Positions 1 through 6,783 are shown, counted from the first letter of the stretch. The stretch: DNA of 20,156 nt from UMGS1696 sp964457685 (GCA_964457685.1 CAYWFS010000035.1:1-20156); one strand, 5' to 3'. Notes: generated from the letters alone by a model not told the origin. Made by a program: numbers and translations.

Positions 1-9
1 ATGTGCTTT

Positions 10-35
10 GGCAACAAAAGTATACCTTTATTGCC
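10..35. repeat. Imperfect 26-bp palindrome
   Basis: The arms GGCAA (10-14) and TTGCC (31-35) are complementary. The interior AAAGTATACCTTT is also nearly self-complementary, so most of the 26 bases can fold on themselves. The hexamer GTATAC recurs at 114-119. The role is unknown; it could be an operator or the 3' hairpin of a gene outside the window. Confidence 0.4.
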
Positions 36-46
36 ACCTTGAAAAA

Positions 47-76
47 ACAAAAAAACGCTGAATAAAACAGCGTTTT
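47..76 (-). terminator. Rho-independent terminator (works best on minus strand)
   Basis: Stem AACGCTG (54-60) pairs perfectly with CAGCGTT (68-74) across a 7-base loop. Read on the minus strand it is followed by a run of T (complement of the A-run at 51-55, with further A-rich sequence upstream). On the plus strand it is followed only by TTTT. It lies about 45-65 nt downstream of the minus-strand promoter at 125-153, so the two could define a short transcript. Confidence 0.6.
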
Positions 77-124
77 GGGCAAAATTTGGCGATTATTTCA
101 TTTGGAAACTAAGGTATACCATAT

Positions 125-153
125 ATTATAGCACACCCTGTCGAAAAAATCAA
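125..153 (-). promoter_or_regulatory. Sigma-A-type promoter, minus strand
   Basis: On the minus strand the sequence reads TTGATT (148-153), 17 bases, then TATAAT (125-130), preceded by TGTGC as in the rpsO promoter of this window. Transcription would start near 118 and run toward the window edge. No open reading frame follows before the terminator at 54-74. Confidence 0.5.
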
Positions 154-199
154 CAATATGATGTAAATCAACAAAGAGAGTAACTTCTCTGTAACTTCT

Positions 200-575
200 C
201 AAAGTGAAAAAGCTAAGGCGTACAAGATGAAATTGGATGCTATCAAGCGGCAGCCTGGCAGACCAAGCAAAAATTCTGACCAAGTTTGACAGAATTTTGA
301 TGGCAAGACATCCAGAGAGATAGTTGCAGAAAACAGCCCCGACAGTTCAAGCCAAATTAGGCGGTATATTCGATTGACTGAACTTGAACCGGAGTTGCAG
401 AAAATGGTGGACGAAGGTAAGATAGGCATGACTCCCGCTGTGGAATCTGACGCTTCCTATGGACAAGATCAAACGATTCTTTCCTCGTTCCTACACACCG
501 CAACGTATGGAGGAAACTATCATCAAGCTGCTGGAGGGATGGATGAAGAAACGTCAGCGAGATCAGCAAAGATAA
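200..575 (+). pseudogene. Disrupted parB-like partition gene remnant
   Basis: Reading through from about 200 gives QSEKAKAYKMKLDAIKRQ, then an in-frame TGA at 290-292. The same frame continues with SREIVAENSP, RYIRLTELEPELQKMVDEGK and PAVE. These are the wording of the N-terminal and helix-turn-helix part of ParB/Spo0J-like proteins carried on Firmicutes plasmids and integrative elements. At about 440 the match jumps frame to LTLPMDKIKRFFP...MEETIIKLLEGW, the C-terminal part of the same family, and ends at TAA 573-575. The roughly 100-residue middle section of the family is missing. The gene therefore has a stop codon, a large internal deletion with frame change, and no visible start or 5' end. 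It is a dead remnant, probably of a former mobile element, and it retains its own terminator downstream. Confidence 0.75.
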
Positions 576-592
576 ACAGAATATAGGACATG

Positions 593-632
593 AGCCGGAC
601 AAGAAATCAATTGACTTGTCTGGCTATTTTTG
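593..632 (+). terminator. Terminator of the parB remnant
   Basis: Stem AGCCGGACAAG (593-603) pairs with CTTGTCTGGCT (615-625): 11 pairs with one G-U, an 11-base loop, then ATTTTTG. It is a good intrinsic terminator 18 bases after the parB remnant's stop codon. Confidence 0.75.
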
Positions 633-701
633 TAGCATAATCAAAAAAAAAAACCACCGGTTAAACCGGTGGAATTCAAATCTTTAGATGGAAGCAAAGA
701 A

Positions 702-755
702 CCTCCTATGATATAATGAAAAAGGTTCGCCAACCGTATCAAGAATCATAGGAGG
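702..755 (+). promoter_or_regulatory. SD-sequestering stem of IS200 tnpA
   Basis: CCTCCTATGAT (702-712) is perfectly complementary to ATCATAGGAGG (745-755). The 3' arm contains the Shine-Dalgarno AGGAGG (750-755), six bases before the ATG at 762. The 5' leader can therefore mask the ribosome binding site, the translational brake described for IS200 transposases. It is intact although the gene behind it is gone. Confidence 0.75.
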
Positions 756-761
756 AACGTC

Positions 762-821
762 ATGACTGACATAAATAGTTTATCACATTTGAAGTGGAAT
801 TGCAAGTACCATATCGTATTT
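762..821 (+). pseudogene. tnpA: IS200-type transposase TnpA, N-terminal fragment
   Basis: The reading begins MTDINSLSHLKWNCKYHIVF, close to the standard start of IS200 TnpA proteins (SLSHTKWNCKYHIVF...). After VF the expected APKYRR is replaced by unrelated residues leading into the terminator of the neighbouring gene, so about 85% of the protein is missing. The ATG has an ideal AGGAGG six bases upstream, but that site is buried in the hairpin at 702-755. Non-functional. Confidence 0.75.
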
Positions 822-841
822 CCTTATTTTTTTAACAATAC

Positions 842-885
842 GAAAAAAACGGAGTCTCGAATTTCTCCGAAGCTCCGTCTTTTTT
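842..885. terminator. Bidirectional terminator after the CD1247-like gene
   Basis: ACGGAG (849-854) pairs with CTCCGT (873-878), with additional pairing possible inside. There is an A-run on the left (842-849) and a T-run on the right (881-885). On the minus strand it lies just downstream of the CD1247-like gene and ends the efp transcript. Confidence 0.7.
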
Positions 886-897
886 ATTCAGTTAAGA

Positions 898-1368
898 TTA
901 AAACTCAACGTCCTCGTCCTCGTCGGTGATGAGAGGCTTCTGGCAAGCAGGGCAAACAACGTCTTCGGGATTTACCGAATCATCGAAGTATACCTTACCG
1001 CCGCAGTGAGGACACATAGCAACGTAGAATTCTTCTTCGTCGTCATCCTCACAGCCACAACCGCAACCGCAGTCGCAATCGTCGTCATCATCGTCGCAGT
1101 CACAGCAATCGCAGTCATCATCGTCACAGTCACAGCAATCGTCGTCTACATCGTAAACAACTTCTTCAACTGAGCCGAGGTCCTCGTCAAGCTCTTCAAT
1201 GTACTCGTTTGCTACATCAAGCTCGTCACGGAGAGTTTCGATTTCGGAAGCCATCTGATCGCAAAGCTCTGCGAGAGCGTTAATGATCTTTCCCTCCGGT
1301 GTAGTCGTATCGAGGTTAGCACCTTCAATAAGACCTTTGATATAGGAGCTGTATTCCTTTGCTTTCAT
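898..1368 (-). CDS. CD1247-like protein with Asp/Cys-rich tract and zinc ribbon
   Basis: The 156-residue protein has three parts. Residues 1-72 form a predicted helical, coiled-coil-like segment (YIKGLIEGA, EGKIINALAELCDQM, EYIEELDEDLGSVEEVVYD) that resembles the N-terminal domain named after C. difficile CD1247; I recognise this from memory. Residues 73-113 are a low-complexity tract of Asp with 12 Cys (CC, CDC and GCGCGC patterns). Residues 119-142 form a zinc ribbon, CPHC...CPAC. The start ATG at 1366-1368 follows a GGGAAAGG-like ribosome site. It lies 53 bases after efp on the same strand and shares its terminator, so it is probably co-transcribed with efp. The biochemical function is not known to me. 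The ribbon should bind Zn2+, and the Cys/Asp tract could bind further metal, but that is inference. No signal peptide is seen, so it is cytoplasmic. Confidence 0.75.
   Translation of the reverse strand: MKAKEYSSYIKGLIEGANLDTTTPEGKIINALAELCDQMASEIETLRDELDVANEYIEELDEDLGSVEEVVYDVDDDCCDCDDDDCDCCDCDDDDDDCDCGCGCGCEDDDEEEFYVAMCPHCGGKVYFDDSVNPEDVVCPACQKPLITDEDEDVEF
1084..1140. repeat. In-frame 30-bp tandem repeat in the Asp/Cys tract
   Basis: Bases 1084-1110 and 1114-1140 are 27-base copies differing at one position (1095 versus 1125), offset by exactly 30 bases (10 codons). They encode the repeated CC-D-C-DDDD pattern. Repeat slippage would add or remove Asp/Cys units without breaking the frame. 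Confidence 0.8.
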
Positions 1369-1421
1369 TTCGTGTACCTTTCCCTTTCGAATGATTTTGA
1401 TTACCGTGTACTTCTAAGAAC

Positions 1422-1979
1422 TTACGCTCTTTCGAGATACTCGGATGTACGGGTGTCGATTTTGATCTTGTCGCCTGTGTTGATGAAGAGGGGAACTCTG
1501 ATAGTTGCACCTGTCTCAACTGTAGCTGTCTTGGACGCACCTGTTGCTGTATCGCCTCTTACACCGGGTTCGCAATCTGTGATCTCGAGTTCAACGAACA
1601 TCGGAGGTTCAACAGAGAAGGGCTTGTCCTGGTAGGAACGAATAGTGCAGATCATTTCTTCCTTAACGAACTTGAAGTTGTCGCCGATAAGATCCTGACC
1701 GATCGGAACCTGTTCATAAGTTTCGAGGTCCATGAAGTAGTAGAGGTCACCGTCGCTGTAAAGATACTGCATATCCTTACGATCTATTCTTGCATCGTTA
1801 TACTTATCTGTAGGAGAGAAAGTCTTTTCTACAACTGCGCCTGTGATAACGTTTCTGAGCTTTGTACGAACGAATGCAGCACCTTTTCCGGGCTTAACGT
1901 GCTGGAATTCGATTACCTGCATAACCTGTCCGTCCATATCAAATGTAATACCGTTTCTGAAATCGCCTGCTACAACCAT
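1422..1979 (-). CDS. efp: Translation elongation factor P
   Basis: The protein is 185 residues, the family's normal length. EF-P binds between the P and E sites of ribosomes stalled on polyproline and stimulates peptide bond formation. The N-terminal KOW-like domain (about 1-62) carries the modification loop HVKPGKGAAF; Lys32 at its tip aligns with the lysine that is beta-lysylated in E. coli (K34) and aminopentanol-modified in B. subtilis (K32). The two OB domains follow, with the C-terminal signature region at about 145-178 (GATIRVPLFINTGDKIKIDT). MVVAGDFRNG is the usual clostridial N-terminus, so the ATG at 1977-1979 is secure. The Shine-Dalgarno is oddly 37 bases away with a hairpin between (see 1987-2023). 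It is first gene of a likely two-gene transcript with the CD1247-like gene. No EpmA or YmfI homologue is in the window. Confidence 0.97.
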   Translation of the reverse strand: MVVAGDFRNGITFDMDGQVMQVIEFQHVKPGKGAAFVRTKLRNVITGAVVEKTFSPTDKYNDARIDRKDMQYLYSDGDLYYFMDLETYEQVPIGQDLIGDNFKFVKEEMICTIRSYQDKPFSVEPPMFVELEITDCEPGVRGDTATGASKTATVETGATIRVPLFINTGDKIKIDTRTSEYLERA

Positions 1980-1986
1980 AGTAGTT

Positions 1987-2023
1987 TTTATCCCCGACGG
2001 GTGTATGGGGGATAAACTCCTTT
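1987..2023 (-). promoter_or_regulatory. Hairpin between efp Shine-Dalgarno and start codon
   Basis: On the minus strand AAAGGAG (2017-2023) is followed at once by TTTATCCCC (2008-2016), a 12-base loop, and GGGGATAAA (1987-1995), a perfect 9-bp stem. Seven bases then lead to the ATG (1979). Linear spacing from SD to AUG is 37 nt; if the stem folds, the effective spacing is 7 nt, which is optimal. The only other SD-like stretch is GGGG inside the stem. Such SD-hairpin-AUG architecture is documented for phage T4 genes 25 and 38. Confidence 0.7.
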
Positions 2024-2066
2024 CAATTCAATATTTAAATATTAGTTTATAATTACAATACACTAT

Positions 2067-2095
2067 ATTTTACTATATTTCCGCCTTTATTTCAA
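2067..2095 (-). promoter_or_regulatory. efp promoter
   Basis: The minus strand reads TTGAAA (2090-2095), 17 bases, TAAAAT (2067-2072). Transcription would start near 2060, leaving a leader of about 80 nt that includes the SD-hairpin element. No convincing terminator separates it from the ATPase upstream, so some read-through is possible. Confidence 0.5.
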
Positions 2096-2139
2096 GGGGT
2101 AGAACACAGTTTTTTTCACTTTTCACGCAGTTTTACAAA

Positions 2140-4773
2140 TTATTTATTTTTTTTGCGTTTTATAAGCTTAACAAGCTCGACCACGGGAATTACGCAGAAG
2201 CTGAGAAGAATAGCCGTAATGTATTCTCTGAAGCCTACCGCAGTAAAATCGAATGCTCTCGAGAGAACGGGAATCTCACATACTGCCGTGGTAAGAACAA
2301 GGCTGGCAATTGCGGCAATGTTGAGAGTGGTATTCATTCCCTTTATCTGGAAGAGGCTCTTATCTCTGGAACGCATATTGAAGCTGTGGAAAATCTCAGC
2401 CATGGAGAGAGTAAGGAATGCCATTGTTGTACCGTGAGCCGAATTACCGAAGCCGAACGAACCAATCTCAAACATATGACCGAAGCCGTAGCTGAGAATA
2501 ACGAGGACGGATATGAGAAGTCCCTGGTATCCGACATCAAAGCCGAGACCGTCCGAAAAAACACCGTCTCCGGCATCTCTGGGTTTACGCTTCATTATAT
2601 CGTTTTCGGCTTTTTCCATACCGAGAGCAAGTGCGGGGAATGTATCTGTGATAAGGTTAATCCAAAGGAGATGTACGGGTTCGAGGATATTGAATCCCAT
2701 GAGTGTAGCCGCAAAAATCGTGATTACTTCACTCATATTGGAGCCGAGGAGGAACTGAATCGCTTTACGGATATTGTCGTAAATACGTCTTCCCTCTTCA
2801 ACTGCGGAAACGATGGTTGCAAAGTTATCGTCAGCAAGAACCATATCCGCAACATTTTTTGTAACGTCCGTACCTGTGATACCCATACCGATACCGATAT
2901 CCGCGGATTTTATCGAGGGAGCGTCGTTTACACCGTCACCTGTCATAGCGGTAACATAGCCTGCACGTCTCCACTGATTTACGATTCTCGTCTTATGTTC
3001 GGGCTGAACTCTTGCATATACGGAGATATTCTTAAATTCCTTTTCAAAGGTTGCATCATCCATTTTGGAAAGCTCCGCACCCGTAAGTGCATACTGACCA
3101 TCCTCGATTATACCAAGCTCACGAGCTATTGCAACAGCTGTATCTTTATGGTCACCTGTTATCATTATCGGACGGATACCCGCACTTCTGCATTCGTCTA
3201 TAGCAGTCTTAACTTCGGGACGAACGGGGTCTATCATTCCGACAAGTCCGAGGAAGCAGAGGTCGCACTCCATAGTATCGGGTTCATAGCTTTCGGGAGC
3301 GGAGTTATAAATTCTTCTGCCCGCCGCAAGAACACGGAGAGCCTGATCCGCAAGCTTCTTGTTTTCCGCAAAGAATGATTTTTTCAGCTCCTCCGTCATG
3401 GGAACGATATTTCCGTCAACGAGAGCGGTCGTACATTTGCCGATAACAACGTCGGGGGCACCTGTAGTATACTGAATGAAGTCAGACTCGCACTTATGTA
3501 CGGTAGTCATGAGCTTACGCATGGAGTCAAAGGGTATCTCGCCTACTCTGGGAGCGTTTTTTTCAAGCTCATATTTCGGGAGACCTATTTTTGCGGCATA
3601 GTCAACGACAGCGGTCTGTGTGGGGTCACCTGTCGATACTGTCTGTCCCTCGGCAAGCTTTGCGTCTGTACAAAGTGCAAAGGCTCTTGCGACCTCATTT
3701 GTGTCACTGCCGAACGACTGAACTACCGTCATTTTATTCTGTGTGAGAGTACCTGTTTTGTCGGAGCAGATTACCTGGGCACATCCTAGAGTTTCCACTG
3801 CAGTGAGGTGACGGATTATAGCCTTACGCTTCGACATTATTGTAACACCGAGTGAAAGAACAACGGTAACCACTGCGGCAAGTCCTTCGGGAATAGCGGC
3901 AACCGCAAGAGAAACGGCTACCATGAATGTATCGAGAATAGTATCGGCTGAAATTCCGGTTTTTATAAGCTGTACGCCGAAAATCACAACGCAAATTCCG
4001 AGAACGAGCCATGTAAGTACCTTTGACAGCTGATTGAGCTTCTTCTGGAGAGGTGTCTCGCCCTCCTCCGCCTGAGTAAGAGCGTCCGCTATTTTACCCA
4101 TTTCGGTATCCATACCGGTTGCGGTAACTATAACTGTAGCTCTACCGTATGCGACCGTGCTTCCCATGTATACCATGTTCTTTCTGTCGCCGAGCGGAAT
4201 ATCGTCCTCGCCGTTTTTAAGTCCGAGAACATCTATGAGCTTGTTTACGGGAACGCTTTCACCTGTAAGAGCGGATTCCTCCACCTTAAGACTTGCACAG
4301 TCTATTATACGTCCGTCTGCGGGAACAGAGTCACCTGCTTCAAGGAAAACTATATCGCCGGGAACAATATCCTCGCTTTTTATGACAACGGTTTCTCCGT
4401 CTCTCAGCACTCTTGACGTTGCCGCCGACATTTCCTGAAGTGCTTCTATCGCATTTTCTGCCTTGTTTTCCTGATAAACACCGAGAACGGCATTGATCAG
4501 AACGACCGCCGCAATGATTATTACATCCGCAAAGCTCTCACCTTCGACTACCGCAAGAACGCCCGATATAGCAGCCGCACAGATAAGTATGATTATCATC
4601 GGGTCTGCAAGCTGTTCGAGAAAACGTGCTATAAGTGACTTTTTCTTCGCCGCTTTTAGCTTGTTTTTACCGTACTGTTCGGCACGTTTTTCAGCCTCAG
4701 CAGTTGTGAGTCCTCCGAGTGAAGATTTCTTTGCACTCAGAACATCTTCGACTTTCGTTAAGTATTCTTTCAT
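2140..4773 (-). CDS. P-type Ca2+-transporting ATPase, PMCA/SERCA type
   Basis: The 877-residue protein is full length for P2-type ATPases that export Ca2+ from the cytoplasm using ATP. In order: cation-ATPase N-terminal domain (about 4-70), membrane helices 1-2 (about 57-100), actuator domain with TGES (170-173), helices 3-4 with PEGL (295-298), phosphorylation motif CSDKTGTLT (Asp338), nucleotide domain, hinge MTGDGVNDAP (610-619), and helices 5-10 (about 670-870). Residues matching SERCA Ca2+ ligands are present: Glu296, Asn679, Glu682, Asn706, Thr709 and Asp710. One oddity: the nucleotide-domain KGAPD motif reads TTGAPD, with Thr437 where Lys is expected. The start ATG 4771-4773 follows AAAGG. 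It has its own promoter upstream and no partner gene. A Ca2+ substrate is strongly indicated by the ligands but is not proven by sequence alone. Confidence 0.93.
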   Translation of the reverse strand: MKEYLTKVEDVLSAKKSSLGGLTTAEAEKRAEQYGKNKLKAAKKKSLIARFLEQLADPMIIILICAAAISGVLAVVEGESFADVIIIAAVVLINAVLGVYQENKAENAIEALQEMSAATSRVLRDGETVVIKSEDIVPGDIVFLEAGDSVPADGRIIDCASLKVEESALTGESVPVNKLIDVLGLKNGEDDIPLGDRKNMVYMGSTVAYGRATVIVTATGMDTEMGKIADALTQAEEGETPLQKKLNQLSKVLTWLVLGICVVIFGVQLIKTGISADTILDTFMVAVSLAVAAIPEGLAAVVTVVLSLGVTIMSKRKAIIRHLTAVETLGCAQVICSDKTGTLTQNKMTVVQSFGSDTNEVARAFALCTDAKLAEGQTVSTGDPTQTAVVDYAAKIGLPKYELEKNAPRVGEIPFDSMRKLMTTVHKCESDFIQYTTGAPDVVIGKCTTALVDGNIVPMTEELKKSFFAENKKLADQALRVLAAGRRIYNSAPESYEPDTMECDLCFLGLVGMIDPVRPEVKTAIDECRSAGIRPIMITGDHKDTAVAIARELGIIEDGQYALTGAELSKMDDATFEKEFKNISVYARVQPEHKTRIVNQWRRAGYVTAMTGDGVNDAPSIKSADIGIGMGITGTDVTKNVADMVLADDNFATIVSAVEEGRRIYDNIRKAIQFLLGSNMSEVITIFAATLMGFNILEPVHLLWINLITDTFPALALGMEKAENDIMKRKPRDAGDGVFSDGLGFDVGYQGLLISVLVILSYGFGHMFEIGSFGFGNSAHGTTMAFLTLSMAEIFHSFNMRSRDKSLFQIKGMNTTLNIAAIASLVLTTAVCEIPVLSRAFDFTAVGFREYITAILLSFCVIPVVELVKLIKRKKNK

Positions 4774-4826
4774 TTTTTCTTTTTTTCCTTTTTAAGGTTC
4801 ATATTTTCCGATTTTCTTACAAAATG

Positions 4827-4857
4827 AGTATACCATTATAAAGTTGATTTGTCAACT
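4827..4857 (-). promoter_or_regulatory. Ca2+ ATPase promoter with overlapping dyad
   Basis: The minus strand reads TTGACA (4850-4855), exactly 17 bases, TATACT (4827-4832). The start point would be near 4820, about 47 nt before the ATG. A dyad AGTTGA (4842-4847) / TCAACT (4852-4857) covers the -35 box and could be an operator; the repressor is unknown. Confidence 0.7.
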
Positions 4858-4893
4858 ATTTTTATTGTTTTATAAACAAATCTTAATCATACG

Positions 4894-6078
4894 TTAATTT
4901 TCCCTTTTCGAAAACTTCAGCTTATATATAAATGCAAATGCTACAAGAAGTATCGGGAACACACATCCGACGGCAACACCGCTTTTGAGGTCATCTCCGA
5001 GAAGTCCGGACACAAATCCTACGAGAGTGGGGCCGCTTGAGCATCCGAGGTCTCCGGCAAGTGCAAGGTAAGCAAACATAGCGGTTCCACCCTTTGGAAA
5101 TCCTGCGGCGGCAATACTGAACACTCCCGGCCAAAGTATACCGACAGAAAAACCGCACACTGCACATCCGACAAGTGAAAGCACGGGAGAAGCAGCAAAT
5201 GACGCAAGCATATACGCACATATGCATAAAAATCCGCTTCCGATTATGTAGTTAACAAGCTCTACATCTTTTTCCGATATTTTTGAATATATCACACGGG
5301 CAAGTCCCATAAGTATCGAGAACATACACGGTCCCATAAGGTCACCGACTGTTTTCGACACTCCGAGTCCAAGCTCTGCAAATGCGGATGCCCACTGACT
5401 CATTGCCTGTTCACTCGCACCGGAGGCAAGCATAAGCACTACAAACACCCAAAACATCGGACTTTTCGCAAGCTCACGTGTTTTCATTCCCTCTCCGTCC
5501 TCGGTAAGAGAAGCTATCGGAACAAGGGTAAAGAAAACGGAGTTGACAAGCGGAAACAATGCCCAAAGTGCCGCAAGAGCTTGCCAACTTACAAAGTTAA
5601 GTAAAAGGGTTGAGACAATAATTACGGCAACGGTTCCCCAGCAGTAAAACGAATGCAAAAGAGCCATCACAGAGGCTTTATTATCGGTAGGACACGCTTC
5701 GACTATCGGACTGATAAGCACCTCTATAAGACCGCCGCCTATCGCATAAAGTGCCACGGAAATGAGAAGTCCCGCAAACGGGTCAAGAAGCATAGGCAGT
5801 ACAGCCATTGAAGCAAGTCCGAGGGACGCAAATATATGAGCCGCAACTATACATTTTCTGTAGCCTATTTTATCAACAAACATTGCGGATAGGCAGTCAA
5901 CGCAAAGCTGAATCAGAAAATTTATCGTGACAAGCAGAGTTATTTTTGAAAGCGGCAGCCCAAGCTCCTCACGGAAAATAACGAAAAGAAGCGGAGCCAA
6001 ATTGTTTACGATAGCCTGCGTGATATACCCTGCATAACAGGCAAACACGGTGTGCTTAAAGGTAAAGCTTTTCTTCAT
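4894..6078 (-). CDS. Major facilitator superfamily transporter
   Basis: The protein has 394 residues from the ATG at 6076-6078, with about 12 hydrophobic segments split 6+6 by a hydrophilic loop (about 190-205). The loop after helix 2 carries FVDKIGYRK, the MFS A-motif. It resembles uncharacterised sugar/fucose-permease-like MFS proteins of Clostridia; the substrate cannot be read from the sequence. A TTG four codons upstream is in frame, but the GAGG at 6085-6088 lies six bases before the ATG and overlaps that TTG region, so the ATG is preferred. It begins 15 bases after the stop of the ABC ATPase gene and is certainly in the same transcript. No strong terminator is seen after it; only a weak AT stem occurs at about 4866-4880. 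Confidence 0.85.
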   Translation of the reverse strand: MKKSFTFKHTVFACYAGYITQAIVNNLAPLLFVIFREELGLPLSKITLLVTINFLIQLCVDCLSAMFVDKIGYRKCIVAAHIFASLGLASMAVLPMLLDPFAGLLISVALYAIGGGLIEVLISPIVEACPTDNKASVMALLHSFYCWGTVAVIIVSTLLLNFVSWQALAALWALFPLVNSVFFTLVPIASLTEDGEGMKTRELAKSPMFWVFVVLMLASGASEQAMSQWASAFAELGLGVSKTVGDLMGPCMFSILMGLARVIYSKISEKDVELVNYIIGSGFLCICAYMLASFAASPVLSLVGCAVCGFSVGILWPGVFSIAAAGFPKGGTAMFAYLALAGDLGCSSGPTLVGFVSGLLGDDLKSGVAVGCVFPILLVAFAFIYKLKFSKREN

Positions 6079-6093
6079 ATCAAACCTCAAAAG

Positions 6094-6783
6094 TTATATA
6101 ATTCTTCCTGCGAAATAGAAGCTTCCCGGAACGGATCTTATATACTCCTCTACACCTCCGCAAAAAAGCTGTGTATCCGACAAATGCAAAACCGTTCCGT
6201 CAAGTGCTTCGTGATCTATAATGAGTATTGCGGTCTTATCCTCTGTGTGAATGCGGTGTATCTCATCAAAAAGCTCATCCTTTGCGACAGCGTCAAGTCC
6301 GTGGATAGGCTCATCGAGGATAAGAAGACGTTTTTCTCCGCACATAGCCCTTGCAAGAAGAACTCTTTGCTTCTGTCCTCCCGAAAGCTCCGCATATCTC
6401 TTTTTTGCAAGAGAGGTAACTCCCATTCTTTCCATTGCATCTGCGGCAAGAGCTTTTTCGCGTCTCGTCACAAAGAAGCTGTGCATTCCTCCGATACATC
6501 CAGACAAAACAACGTCTCGAACCGTCATTGCACCGTGTATCTCATCATGCTGCGGAACGTATCCGATGTCCTTACGTTCGAGCGAATCACCGTAAACCAC
6601 ATCTCCGCAGACAGGCTTACACAGTCCGAGCAGTGTCAAAGCAAAGCAGGTTTTCCCCATTCCGCTATGTCCGACGACACACATATACTCGCCCTCATGC
6701 AGTGAAAAATCTATTCCCGAGCATAGTGCCGCCCCATCATAGCCTATCGACAGCGAACGGCAGGAAAGTATTTCTTTCTCCAT
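6094..6783 (-). CDS. Orphan ABC transporter ATP-binding protein, metal-type (ZnuC/MntB-like)
   Basis: The 229-residue protein is a single complete ABC domain: Walker A GHSGMGKT (38-45), Q-loop YVPQHD (Gln78), signature LSGGQKQR (133-140), Walker B LLILDEP (153-159), D-loop HGLD (161-164) and switch His191 (IIDHE). The VPQ...MTVRDVVLSG wording is like ATPases of Zn/Mn/Fe uptake systems, but no permease or binding-protein gene is adjacent. Its partner downstream, 15 bases away, is an MFS carrier, which does not use an ABC subunit. The ATG at 6781-6783 follows AAGGAT. A longer reading frame upstream would run through the promoter at 6839-6867, so it is rejected. It may energise a permease elsewhere or have a non-transport role; substrate unknown. 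Confidence 0.82.
   Translation of the reverse strand: MEKEILSCRSLSIGYDGAALCSGIDFSLHEGEYMCVVGHSGMGKTCFALTLLGLCKPVCGDVVYGDSLERKDIGYVPQHDEIHGAMTVRDVVLSGCIGGMHSFFVTRREKALAADAMERMGVTSLAKKRYAELSGGQKQRVLLARAMCGEKRLLILDEPIHGLDAVAKDELFDEIHRIHTEDKTAILIIDHEALDGTVLHLSDTQLFCGGVEEYIRSVPGSFYFAGRII

Larger units (their letters stand above)
654..821 (+). mobile_element. 5' remnant of an IS200/IS605-type element
   Basis: The fragment has the layout of an IS200 left end: a subterminal hairpin (CCACCGG 654-660 with CCGGTGG 666-672), a second hairpin covering the transposase ribosome binding site (702-755), and the first codons of TnpA (762 on). Homology stops after about 20 codons; nothing of the catalytic HUH motif, the Tyr or the right end is present. 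The first hairpin is followed on the minus strand by about ten T, so it also acts as a terminator shielding the element, as known for IS200 family members. The exact left boundary cannot be fixed here. Confidence 0.7.

Noticed and set aside
374..586. Short plus-strand frame read as an intact 70-residue gene
   Set aside because: It is the central part of the parB-like remnant that drifts out of frame at about 440; the true C-terminal sequence continues in another frame.
2386..3378. 330-codon open frame on the plus strand opposite the Ca2+ ATPase gene
   Set aside because: It is antisense to a gene with all P-type ATPase motifs, has an amino-acid composition typical of a shadow frame (many Cys, Ser, Asn), and matches nothing recognisable.
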